A stretch of 58,139 nucleotides of DNA from Helochares maculicollis. Lineage: Eukaryota; Arthropoda; Insecta; Coleoptera; Hydrophilidae. The stretch spans positions 1 through 58,139 of the forward strand of contig JAWQRO010000102.1 of assembly GCA_033557835.1 (NCBI GenBank). The letters run 5' to 3'. The translations under genes and the position numbers were made by a program. Position 1 is the first letter of the stretch. Each line of letters begins with the position of its first letter. The notes under the pieces are model-generated. The model was not told the origin of the DNA, did no database searches, and saw only the letters and a list, made by a program, of their open reading frames with translations. Below are positions 46,110 to 55,075 of this stretch, in pieces.

Positions 46110-48880
46110 CGGTGGTAACTCCTCTCCCCGCAAGAATATCGAAACGAAGCAGGCACTATCGCAATCAAGTGGTCCCAAATCGATGGCGGTGGTTATCTTT
46201 TGAAACTATGAGAATTTTGATGTTTTCGAAAAATGGCGCTATAGCCCAAACCGTGGCACCTATCGAAGCGAAACAAGCAACATCGGATAGACAATGTCTC
46301 GCCCAATCCTCTGATGGCAGTAAAGTCGATTTCTGACGACAAAATTTTTTGACAAAATTTACGACCCTTGGGGTAGAAAAAAGTAGTGAATTTTTAGGCT
46401 CGGTGAGAAAAAAATTCGTAGTGACCGTACGGAGAAAACTAGGGTCGCGATTTTGGCACCGTTCGATTCGTCTCGATGGGCTGCATTCAACAAGTGCCCG
46501 CAGAAATAACTGGGTCGAAAAACAAGTGAAGAACGGGGCCCGAAAGGTTGGCTTTCAGAAAACAGTTTTTCCCACTTTTTTCCATGCGCTTGGTCCTAGC
46601 TCGAATTTCGTTGCACCATTCATCTTCTCTCGTCGATATCTCGTTATAATTATTTTATGTTCAACCTCGTAAAACCAACGATAACCGAGATATTCGCGGC
46701 CGGTCGAAAATCGCGAAAAAAATTGCGATTTTGCGAAACTTTGGCGCGCTCTAGCAGGCGTCACCGGCAACGTAGCGAGCTCCGGTTTGAAAATTATGAA
46801 TTAGAACGCAAAATTCAATAAATCGGTGCAAAATTCTCAGCCCTAGCAGAACTTTTGAGGATTTCTAGATTTTCATGTTGGGAATTTTTCCTAATTTCAC
46901 AGACATTACTCTCCAGCCCAAACAGCAGCAAATAGGGGAGGGGCACATGCAGCCATGGATGGACAACGTCCCACTGCGTCCATCAATGCCAGTTAGAGTC
47001 GGTTTCGGACGAAAACAATTTTTGAAGGAAAAATTTGCGACTCCTGCGGTAGGAAAAATTCAAGAATGTTTAGGCTCGATGAGAAAACAATTCATAACGA
47101 CCGAACGGAAAGCGCTAGGACAGCGATTCTAGTACTTTTGGATTTGTCTTGACAAGACGCATCCAACGACACTACTTAGAAGCTGCTGGCTTAAAAAACA
47201 AGCGAGCTACGAGGCCCGGATGGTCGACCATCGGCAAACAGTTTTTCCCACTTTTTTTCCATGCGCTTGGTCCTAGCTCAAATTTCGTTGTACCAATGAT
47301 CTTATCTCGTCAATATCTCATTATAATTATTTTATGTTCGACCTCGTAAAACCAACGATAATCGAGATATTCGCAACCGGTCGAAAATCGCGAAAAAATG
47401 GCGATTTTGCGAAACTTTGGCGCGCTCTAGCGGCCGTCACAGGCGATGTAGAGAGCTCCGGTTAAAAAATTCTGAAACAGGATGCAAAATGCAATAGATC
47501 GGTGGAAAATTCGCAACTGTAGGACGACTATGAAAAATTTTCATATTTTCGCTTTTGTAAGGGGCAATTGCACTGGTTACGAAACGTTCGAATTTGGGCG
47601 ACCGCGTTGCGGAGCGCAGATTTTGGCATCGTTGGATTACTCCTGTTGCCACAAATCTGATGGTGCAAAAATCGTCGCGATCGGACGACAACCTCGGCCT
47701 CCAGAGGTCACCGAAGTTAGCGGTTCGAGAGGTTGGATATTTCCGGTCGCGCACCGATTTTTGGCGATTTGTGGGCCTCTCGATCGTCCCAGAGCCATAG
47801 TGTTGGATATTTAAATTCGTCTCTACGAGAAGGACCCAACGGCGCCCCCACGACCCTCCACGCCAACTTTCGTTGAATGTTTTAGTTTTTGGGGTCAAAA
47901 TGGGAAAGTCCTAAAACGGCCGTATCTCGGCTTCCGGTGAGAATTTTGAGACGAAACTTGCACCGTTGTAATCGCGAGGTCCGAAAGGTCCGACTCAATT
48001 GGTTAGTTTGCGAGAACTCGCGAATTTATATAAATATCATAAAAATCGTCCTCCAGCCCGAACCGCTGCAGATAGAGAGGAACCGTAACCACCGTCGGAC
48101 AGACAACGTCCCACCCCATTTATCGATGCCGGTTAGAGTCCATTTTGCGAGAAAAATGTTTTTGTTAAAAAAATCGAAAAAAGTTGTACCCCCGAGAATT
48201 GATGAAATTTCAGGATTTTCGGGCTTCATCAGAAAAAAATTCATAGCGTCCGAACAAAAAATGCTAAAGTTATGATTATAGTATCGTTGGATTTGTCTCG
48301 TCAAGGTGCATCCAACGACACTACTTAGAAGTGACTGGCTTGAAAAAAAAGCGAGCTACGGGCTCCGGAAGGTCGACCGTCGGCAAACAGTTTTTACCAC
48401 TTTTTTTCCATACGCTTGGTCCTAGCTCGAATTTCGTTGCTCCAATGATCTTATCTTGTCAATATCTAGTTATAATTATCTTATGTTCGACCTCGTAAAA
48501 CCAACGATAACCGAGATATCGGCGACCGGTCGAAAATCGCGAAAAAAATTGCGATTTTGCGAAACTTTGGCGCGCTCTAGCGGCCGTCACAGGCGACGTA
48601 GAGAGCTCCGGTTTGAATTCTGAATCAGGATGCAAAATGCAATAGATAAGCGTAAAACTCGCAGCTTTAGGGTGACTATTAGTAATTTTGATGTTTTCGC
48701 ATTTGTAAGGGGCAATTGCACCAATTACGAAACGTTCGAATTCGGCCGACCGCGTCGCGGAGAGGCGTTTTTGGTATCGTTGGATTCGTTTCGCGGCCGC
48801 GAATCTAACGGTGCTAAAATCGTTGCGCTCGGACGCGAGCAGCGCCCTCCAGGCGCCGCCAAAGTTGCCGCTTGATGACG
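46110..48880 (+). repeat. GC-richer long tandem repeat, three units
   Basis: Anchors recur in the same order. 'gacaacgtccca' lies at 46961 and 48102, with a diverged form at 46290. 'catgcgcttggtcctagct' lies at 46582, 47260 and 48409. 'cctcgtaaaaccaacgata' occurs once in each unit, followed by a 'cggtcgaaaatcgcgaaaaa' block. 'gaaacgttcgaatt' lies at 47581 and 48728. Unit spans are about 46110-46870, 46871-47900 and 47901-48880; the first lacks the terminal segment. GC content is clearly above the flanks. Long frames on both strands (e.g. 48459-48941 minus) are not conserved among units, so I do not call genes. No transposase or RT motif seen; element class unknown. Confidence 0.85.
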
Positions 48881-49358
48881 AGCGTTTCGGCCGCCGAGTC
48901 GTATGTTGCTGTAATCTTCGCCAAACACCTCCCAAGCACATTTGATGTGAATGAAATCTTTAGGATCGTTATATCTGACCATAAACCTTTCTTCAACTAC
49001 GGTATTAGCGTAATGGTAACTAGGTCCCGGGATAATAAAATTATTTTATGGCCGTATTAACCTGTATAATCAAAACCTATATTATCACAAGTTCTAGTAG
49101 ATAATTTCCTGGCGCCCAATTAGTTATGGTTGACATATTTGAAACACCCACTGCGACACTCTGCTGTATTCATGTGCTCATTAACCTATGTTTGTTGTAA
49201 ATTTCTCAATTACGATTGTGCCCTCGTTTGTGTAAATTCTGCCAAACATTCGCGCGGTCTTATTAGCGCGAATTATCGAAGTGAATTAGTAAATTGTATC
49301 CGCAGTGCAGCTGATCATGACGCTAATACAATATGTCTGATTAAAATTTCCATTCCAG
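48881..49358 (+). other. Intron upstream of the stomatin exon
   Basis: Unique sequence leading to the acceptor TTCCATTCCAG at 49348-49358. No other exon was recognised between the repeat array and this acceptor. Confidence 0.6.
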
Positions 49359-49539
49359 CAAGGATGTCCGACTGCCTATTCAGTTACAAAGAGCCATGGC
49401 CGCCGAAGCCGAAGCAGCCAGGGAAGCCAGAGCCAAGGTGATCGCCGCCGAGGGTGAACAGAAGGCCTCCAGGGCCCTGAGAGAAGCATCTGAAGTAATC
49501 GGGGACTCCCCAGCCGCTCTGCAACTTCGCTATTTACAG
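49359..49539 (+). CDS. Internal exon of a stomatin/Mec-2-like band 7 protein
   Basis: Stomatin-family proteins are membrane-anchored SPFH scaffolds that oligomerise at the inner face of the plasma membrane and modulate ion channels. The exon runs from acceptor TTCCATTCCAG to donor CAG|GTAAAT. It is 181 nt: one base completing a split codon, then 60 codons ending on a codon boundary. It encodes the C-terminal part of the band 7 domain and the following helix: KDVRLPIQLQRAMAAEAEAA, then REARAKVIAAEGEQKASRAL, then REASEVIGDSPAALQLRYLQ. This Ala/Glu/Arg-rich helix is the oligomerisation region and is extremely conserved among animal stomatin, podocin-like and Mec-2 proteins. GC is far above the flanks. 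The expected upstream exon (ending before the KD) and downstream exon (TLNTI-type start) were not found in the window. The paralog cannot be told from this exon alone. An ATG-initiated frame at 49130-49441 overlaps it in a different frame and is spurious. Confidence 0.95.
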
Positions 49540-51040
49540 GTAAATTAGTTTTCCATCAAGTCTTCGCTGTCGCATGCAATCACCAGAGTCTCGAGTTCGT
49601 TGTTTCGCATGAAAAACTGCCACGTATATATGCATCATAAATTGTTTTTGTTGCTTTTCACATAATAGAATTTTCGCCCCAAACCAGGTCCCCGTATCCC
49701 ATCGTATGTTTATATTGTATTCGTTAAACCAGTTTTCAATTCCAACGTGAAAAATGATGAAATAACTCGGTAAAAGCTTTTGCTTAAAAACAGGTTTTTT
49801 GAAGTGCGATTGCGAAACGCTAAAAGCTCAACAGATCTTATTTTCTTGGTAAATATAAACGATTTTGCGCCGGCGAAATTGCTCGCGCTTTCCGATGGAA
49901 TAGTGAAACATAAAGGGGCTTTCTTTTTGAGTTCGCTGAATGTTTAATGCGAGAAACGGTTTTCCTGGCAGCTCTGGAACTTTGTTTACAAACAAGAACA
50001 TTCTTGGGGCCGGGGCGAAAGTAATATTGCTGTTTACGGGGCGAATTTAAAAGAGATTAGCGCAGGTAAATCTGAATTGTAAAAACGAGGGGAGTATCTA
50101 AATCGCGCGCAGCTGACTCTATCAAAAACCAAACGTCTCAAATCGCTTGGTTCGTGCCCGAATTCGACCCTTTCGAGTTAAATTTGTATTTATTTTCTCT
50201 CACTTGAGGACGGCGTGAAAAACTCGATCAAATCTGCTCTTGCATGAGCGAGTTGGGCATGCTTGTAAACATGTGCTTAACAATTCCGCTGGAATTCTAT
50301 GCACGCCTTGATATCCAGCTTTTGCAGTTTCCCTTCATTCTTTCTTCGTCGACAGCCCGTGATAATAGATATTTTGTTTCTGTGCGTACTCAGCGCGCAC
50401 AACGAGAATAGAATTAAGCACGAAATGGAGCCAATTTTGCTTTCCGCGCGAGATGTAGTGGCAATTCCGGAGAAATACAACAATAGTCACGCTTTTGGGG
50501 CAACAAAAGTTTAGTGGGGTGTTGTGTTTCTCGGGGTTGATGGGAGAACTCGAGGTGAGCACCTCGGCGTAAGGATCTCAACCGACGTACCAATTAGAAG
50601 ACCGTGTGCCTTCAATAATAGATGAGACTGGAATAGCAGAGCGGACCGGAAGCTGCACTTTCTGGGCCCCAGTCTGGGGAGTAATTACGAAGATAAACAA
50701 TAGCGAGATTTGGTTTGTGTCTGAATGAAGGCCGTGTTTGTCTCAGTTTTCCACTCCGGATTGTGGCTGACTCGAGGGCGGCGAAAAAAATATTCTCACA
50801 TCCGCTACCGAATGCGGGCAAGTTTTGAATTTATACGCGAGGGTGAAAATGTAGTAAGGAAAGCGATGACCCGATCCAATCTTTTTTGTGGGCGCTTCGT
50901 GAATTCTTTCGGCTTTCCATCTGAGGACATATGTCGGTTATCCGTGGGATATTTGTCAGGCAAACTGTGATATACATTTACTTAGGGCATGGCAAAGAAC
51001 GATCGAGCATATATAATGTGTATCTAGGAAATGCTTTGAA
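49540..51040 (+). other. Intron downstream of the stomatin exon, unique part
   Basis: Begins with donor GTAAAT. Moderate GC, no repeat relation and no recognised exon. Short frames on both strands (e.g. 50277-50562) lack motifs. The downstream intron must exceed 8.6 kb if the next exon lies beyond the window. Confidence 0.55.
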
Positions 51041-51374
51041 ATGACATCGTTTGCAGAAGCAAGAGAGAGAGAGAGAGAGAGAGATTTTTATCGGCAGAAT
51101 GTTGATACGGCAAACAATGTGGCAAGGCTGCAAAAATACTTCGAATTGACCGATCAAAGTAAAAAAATGTTGCAAGTGTCAACAAGCAGGCCACTATTAA
51201 ACTCAGTGCCCACAAATGAAGGAAAAGCCAGTTAATGCATTCAGTGCAGTCTTAGCGGCAATTTCAGTAACGATGATTAGTTCATTAATTCTGGAACTAA
51301 CACTCATATGATGATAAGTTAGGATATACTAAAAAATAAGTCTCGAAACAACGGGGATTATGGTTCAACAACTA
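51041..51374 (+). pseudogene. Copia Gag zinc knuckles and start of protease
   Basis: First knuckle at 51168-51209 reads C-C-K-C-Q-Q-A-G-H-Y-stop-T-Q-C: exact CX2CX4HX4C spacing, with one TAA inside. The second knuckle at 51236 is CIQCSLSGNFSNDD, in which the His and last Cys are changed. In the same frame the protease follows directly: FINSGTNTHMM at 51281-51313, matching the copia DSGA..HM active site with Asp changed to Asn. A short GA microsatellite (51062-51082) is upstream. The Gag part binds the element's RNA; the protease would cut the polyprotein. Multiple inactivating changes. Confidence 0.8.
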
Positions 51375-51439
51375 CTACTCTGACCAAAAGTAAGGTGAAT
51401 TTGTTTATAAAATGTAAATTCTTTATTTATTCTTCCAAA

Positions 51440-51800
51440 TCAATTTCACCCCCTCCCCTCCCCCCCCGTCCGATAAAACGCACTTTTACCAACGCTTTTT
51501 CCACTCTTTGAAACAGTCGGAATAGTCTTCTTCCGGTAAACCTTCTTCGATTCGGTTGTTATCTCCTCAATCGTATCAAAACGGTATCCCCGCATTGGCC
51601 TTTTAAGTTTGTTGAATAGCCAGAAGTCGCACGGAGCCAAATCAGGTGAATACGGTGGTTGCGGAACGATATGAGTCGAGGTTTTGGCAAAAAAGTCGCG
51701 GTGAACCAATGCAGTATGCCATGGTGCATTTGGCACCAATCGAGACTTGACGCGTTTGAGACCCAAAAATCCTTCAAAATGGTTTGAGCTGAGACAGATA
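51440..51800 (-). pseudogene. Internally deleted mariner, C-terminal copy
   Basis: Minus strand. FLGLKRVKSRLVPNAPWHTA joins the end of the DNA-binding half directly to the sequence just after the second catalytic Asp. It continues HRDFFAKTSTHIVPQPPYSP and DLAPCDFWLFNKLKRPMRGY. So the region holding the first and second catalytic Asp is gone. The C-terminal part after IEEITTESKK is frame-disturbed. A 200-codon frame (51446-52048) extends into unrelated sequence upstream and is chimeric. Confidence 0.85.
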
Positions 51801-51994
51801 ATATTCCAACACTTCACATTAACGCGAGTCATATTTTGCCACCCGCAGTTTTTGTAAGCGATGTAAAATTTAAAGTGAGGTAAGTTTTCGCGTATCGTTA
51901 AAATCCCTGATGGGAAGGAATTATCGGTCAAAACTTGGACCAGATCTCGGCCAATCGTGAGTCCTTGCTCCCAAGTCTTAGTATGAGCATCGGG

Positions 51995-52200
51995 CAAGCC
52001 ATGACCTGAGCCTGGAATTATAAAATAACGCCCAAGCCTTGGAATCAAAAGTCCAGCCTGGGTATAAGCCCTGAACCGAGCCTAGGAAAGCCATAAATCA
52101 GGCTAGAGCCAAGCCTTGGGAAATTGAAAAGTAAACTAAGTCTGGATCGCGGAAGAGTCAAAAATTTGGCTGGTGTCAAGCCTTGTGAAACCAAAAATTA
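51995..52200 (+). repeat. Degenerate AAGCCTGGG-type minisatellite
   Basis: The core 'aagccttgg' or variants ('gagcctgga', 'cagcctggg', 'gagcctagg') recur every 20-40 bases, separated by 'aatcaaaa'-like segments. It lies between the two mariner pieces. Origin unknown. Confidence 0.6.
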
Positions 52201-52374
52201 GTCAAAGACTGCGTCTTGCTGCGCAGTCTGATCTCAATACGACTGGAGACTTGAGTGTTAATGAGAGTGTGCATAACTCAGCTCATAGACACGGCGTATA
52301 AATTAAGAGGAATCGGCTGCATCATAAAAAGTGATGGATATGAGCGAATATGTTGGTAGTACTGGAAGAGGAAG

Positions 52375-52570
52375 CACATTTTTATCGGAGAAATATTAAC
52401 AATGGAAACAACGTAGAAAGGTTGGCAAAATTGTAAAAACGTCGATTGACTGGTCAAAGTAGTAAAATGTTGCAAATGTCAGCAAGCAGGTCACTATTAA
52501 AACCAGTGCCATCAAAAGAAGGAAAAGTCCGTTGATGCATTCAGTGCAGTCTTAGCGGCAGTTTCAGTAA
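52375..52570 (+). pseudogene. Second copy of copia Gag zinc-knuckle segment
   Basis: The CCHC knuckle at 52468-52509 reads C-C-K-C-Q-Q-A-G-H-Y-stop-N-Q-C, sharing the same internal TAA as the copy exactly 1300 bp upstream. Flanking strings such as 'gcattcagtgcagtcttagc' are identical. Both copies share the lesion, so duplication happened after the element died. It is cut off at about 52570 by mariner sequence. Confidence 0.8.
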
Positions 52571-52571
52571 A

Positions 52572-53211
52572 GACGAATCAAATCTGGTGAATACGGCGGT
52601 TGCAGAACGATATAAGTAGAGTTTTTGGCAAAAAAGTCGCGAAAAACCAATCCAGCAGAACATGGTGTATTTGGGCCAATTGAGATTTGACGCGTTTGAG
52701 ACAGAAAAAATCCTTCAAAATGGTTTGGGCTGAGCCAACACTATCAGCGAGGTCTCTAGTTGTCAATCTGCGATTTTCAAGCGCCAAATCTTTGAGTTTT
52801 TGGACGGGGCACTCGCCGGTAGACGTTGATGGTCGTCCTGAGCGCGGTTCGTCTTCAACGCGTTCTCGACCCGCTTTGTACTCATTGTAGCACTTATAAA
52901 CGTTTTGTTGTGCCATAGTTTGATCAGCAAAGGCCTTTCGCAACATTTTTAATGTATCTACAAAAGAATATTCATTTCACAAACAAAATTTGATGCTCAG
53001 CAAAATCACCCATTGTAAATTTAGAAGAACTTTTTTTTGGTTGTTTACAAAAACACGTCTAACTCGGAAATAATTAAAGCTTTTGACAAACAGACGCTTG
53101 GCAAATGTTATAGACAGTCCTAGCAACATAGGAACAAAAAAATGTACCTGCCTTCCTAATGCCCGGAAGTTTTAAATGACAATTTCACCTTACTTTTTGA
53201 TCATAGTCTAG
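52572..53211 (-). pseudogene. Internally deleted mariner, N-terminal copy with same deletion
   Basis: Minus strand. It starts inside the right TIR, then shows an N-terminal HTH (MLRKAFADQTMAQQNVYKCY), an acidic linker GRERVEDEPRSGRPSTSTGE and a second HTH (LENRRLTTRDLADSVGSAQT). It continues ILKDFFCLKRVKSQLAQIHH, the same deletion junction as the copy at 51440-51800. It ends near the PPYSPDL block at about 52575. Confidence 0.85.
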
Positions 53212-53213
53212 TA

Positions 53214-54150
53214 TATTAGTGTTGTGATCTGGAGATTATGACTGTTGTTGAGAATTTAGACCACGTTATTATTGTCAAGGATGAATACCAGGGTTTAGCA
53301 GCAACATGTTGTCTGTCGGCCAGCTGAGAAAGCATGCTAACAAAATCAGTTTTCTAAAAGAACAAGGCTAAACCAGATATCGACAGAATTAGTTGATTGG
53401 CAGAGCTCAGTTGGTGAAAAGAATGCACAGACAACACTAAGTGTGCATGAGTGTGAGCATCTTCAGCTGCAAAAACCTCAGATATAAGGTGGCACAGAAG
53501 CCTAGGTTATATGGACAGCACAAACAGGAAGCATTGACGAATGGTGCAGGAGAAGCTAAGTAGAGCCAATTTTTTTCCACGCAGCAGTCGCAGAATTGAG
53601 AGCATCCTCGCGATTGTGCATGCAGACGAGTGTGGCCTACTGGAAACCAGGTCAATTGAATCATCCAGATATTTCCTGCCATTTGCTATGTTTATATCAG
53701 GGTGTCATTGGTCTATTTGTTAAAGACTTAGAGCTCTTACTTGCTCCAAGGAGTTCAAGAGCATGGTCGAAAAACAATTGAATTCTAGATTCTAAGAACT
53801 AAGGACTGAGAATGGCGCAGAATTTTGTCTAAATCAAATGGAGACTCTGTTGAAACAAAATGACATAATTCATCGATGAACTAATCCTTATGGTGCGGAA
53901 CAGAAAGGGATGGGTGCACTGTTCAACCCAACTATATTTGAAAAAGGCAAAATGTCTATTGCACGATGCTTAGTTAGGAAAACAGTTTTGGGCAGAAGCA
54001 GTTTGCACAGGTGATTATTTAACAAATTCAGGATTGAATGAGAAGACTCTTTATTAGCTTTAGACTGATCGAAAACTAAATATGAGTATTCGGTGGTTCG
54101 GTACTGCAAGAATGACATGTAGAGATCTTACCAATATGAAGCCAGCTGAT
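53214..54150 (+). pseudogene. Copia pre-integrase and integrase remnant
   Basis: Resumes directly after the mariner right end. A decayed GLAA...LS-type segment (about 53297-53320) precedes the pre-integrase WHRSLGYMDSTN (about 53489), with the Trp codon destroyed in some readings. The integrase core has IVHADECGLLETRSIESSRY (about 53612-53672; first catalytic Asp), TENGAEFCLNQMETLLKQND (about 53803-53865; Asp replaced by Glu in the usual DNG motif), TNPYGAEQKGMGALFNPTI (about 53879-53935; catalytic Glu) and WAEAVCTG near 54000. Several stops and shifts. The integrase would have joined element cDNA to host DNA. Confidence 0.8.
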
Positions 54151-54159
54151 GCAAGCAGT

Positions 54160-54585
54160 TGTTAAAGACAAACCAGAAACATCAGCAAGACTTAGACAGC
54201 TCTGACTCAGATCTGTCTGTTAGTACAGTAATATCAAAGCATGGTAGTACCAATGTGGAAGAGGAGGCACATGTTAGCAGCTCTTTAGACGAGATTTTTG
54301 ATACTAAACCATTGACTGAGTTGAAGAATATTACTAAGATAACTTTAACCATCAACAGAAGTAAGAGAAAGTAAGACTTGATTGGCAAACAATATGTGTA
54401 TTGACGCAGATTTCAATGTGTATGAAGACCTGATATCATACGAGGAGGCTGTAAGTGATCCAGAATTGCAAGAATTACAAGATGAATTTGCTGGGGATTA
54501 TAGAAAACTCAACTCCACCAGCAAAATGGAAGCACGTGACCTGACTGAAGACAACTCGTACAATGGGTTGCAATTAAATAGTTAA
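54160..54585 (+). pseudogene. Copia integrase-to-RT linker region
   Basis: Two overlapping frames. The first, 54159-54374, is Ser/Asp-rich: LDSSDSDLSVSTVISKHGST. The second, 54382-54585, contains YEDLISYEEAVSDPELQELQ, resembling the P.+..EA+..D..W..AM segment that precedes copia reverse transcriptase. The match is weaker than for the integrase; it is supported mainly by position. Confidence 0.5.
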
Positions 54586-54589
54586 AAGA

Positions 54590-55075
54590 CACCGCAGATG
54601 GCATTTTGTAGATCGAATTCTAGCTGGTGATGAAAAATAAATGTGCTGCGATAACACCAATGGCAAAGAAGTATAGGTTCATGAGGGGAACCATCCACAG
54701 CAACAACAAAACCAAACATTAATGGAAATAAGGTTGTGATCTGCTGAAGCCGAATGAAATACTGATGGATGAAACCAAAAACAATTGATAGACTCGAGTC
54801 AAGCATTGAACAAAAGACATCCTGCCCAAGCCAACAAACAACGTAAAGAGATTTCGGCTCACGACAAAGCTCGGCCACAAGTTGCAAAACAGTTCACCAG
54901 ATTCTACTCGGTCGGATTATTATTTGTTCCGATCAAAGCTAAACGACACTCAAGATCAGCCATTCAGAAAACACAAAAATACGCCCGGAGAATGAATCGC
55001 AACAAAATACCAATGATGGAAACCATAAATTGCCAGAAAGATGGTAGAAACTCATAGTGAATGACGTTGATTAAA
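54590..55075 (+). pseudogene. Mariner transposase middle segment, founder end of satellite
   Basis: Plus strand: FVDRILAGDEK (first catalytic Asp, followed by a stop), a VHEG.....TKPNINGNKVV-type stretch in shifting frames, LLKPNEILMDETKNN, LNKRHPAQANKQRK, then ISAHDKARPQVAKQ (second catalytic Asp kept). The third block follows after a deletion. Only this first copy contains sequence upstream of ANKQRK; later units begin around there. This suggests the satellite grew from the 3' part of this transposon. Confidence 0.8.

Larger units (their letters stand above)
51375..53211 (-). mobile_element. Mariner ends with paired TIRs, containing foreign sequence
   Basis: The left end reads (TA)CTACTCTGACCAAAAGTAAG. 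The right end, inverted, reads (TA)CTAGACTATGATCAAAAAGT and continues AAGGTGAA. TA flanks both at 51373-51374 and 53212-53213. The copia protease stops at the left TA and pre-integrase resumes at the right TA, so the outer ends mark a real insertion. Between them lie two partial copies of the same internally deleted mariner with a second copia knuckle segment in the middle, implying a later duplication or recombination. Confidence 0.75.
51041..54590 (+). mobile_element. Ty1/copia retrotransposon remnant, interrupted
   Basis: Plus-strand pieces appear in normal copia order: a Gag end with CCHC zinc knuckles (51041-51275), protease (51275-51374), then after a mariner-containing insertion, pre-integrase and integrase (about 53214-54150) and the integrase-to-RT linker (54160-54585). 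Reverse transcriptase and RNase H are missing: at 54590 the sequence switches to the mariner-derived satellite. No LTRs were identified. It lies in the intron of the stomatin gene, in sense orientation. Confidence 0.8.

Noticed and set aside
46079..48996. Several frames of 80-160 codons in the GC-richer repeat
   Set aside because: Frames are not conserved between the repeat units and no family motif is present; GC-rich DNA has fewer chance stops.
49130..49441. ATG-initiated 103-codon frame over the stomatin exon
   Set aside because: It uses the wrong frame across the exon; the spliced frame gives an almost canonical stomatin sequence.
51446..52048. A 200-codon single protein
   Set aside because: Only its C-terminal half is mariner; the N-terminal half is read-through into unrelated sequence, so it is chimeric.
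54382..55057. Possible host gene after the copia integrase
   Set aside because: Frames match a copia linker and then mariner transposase; nothing host-like remains.
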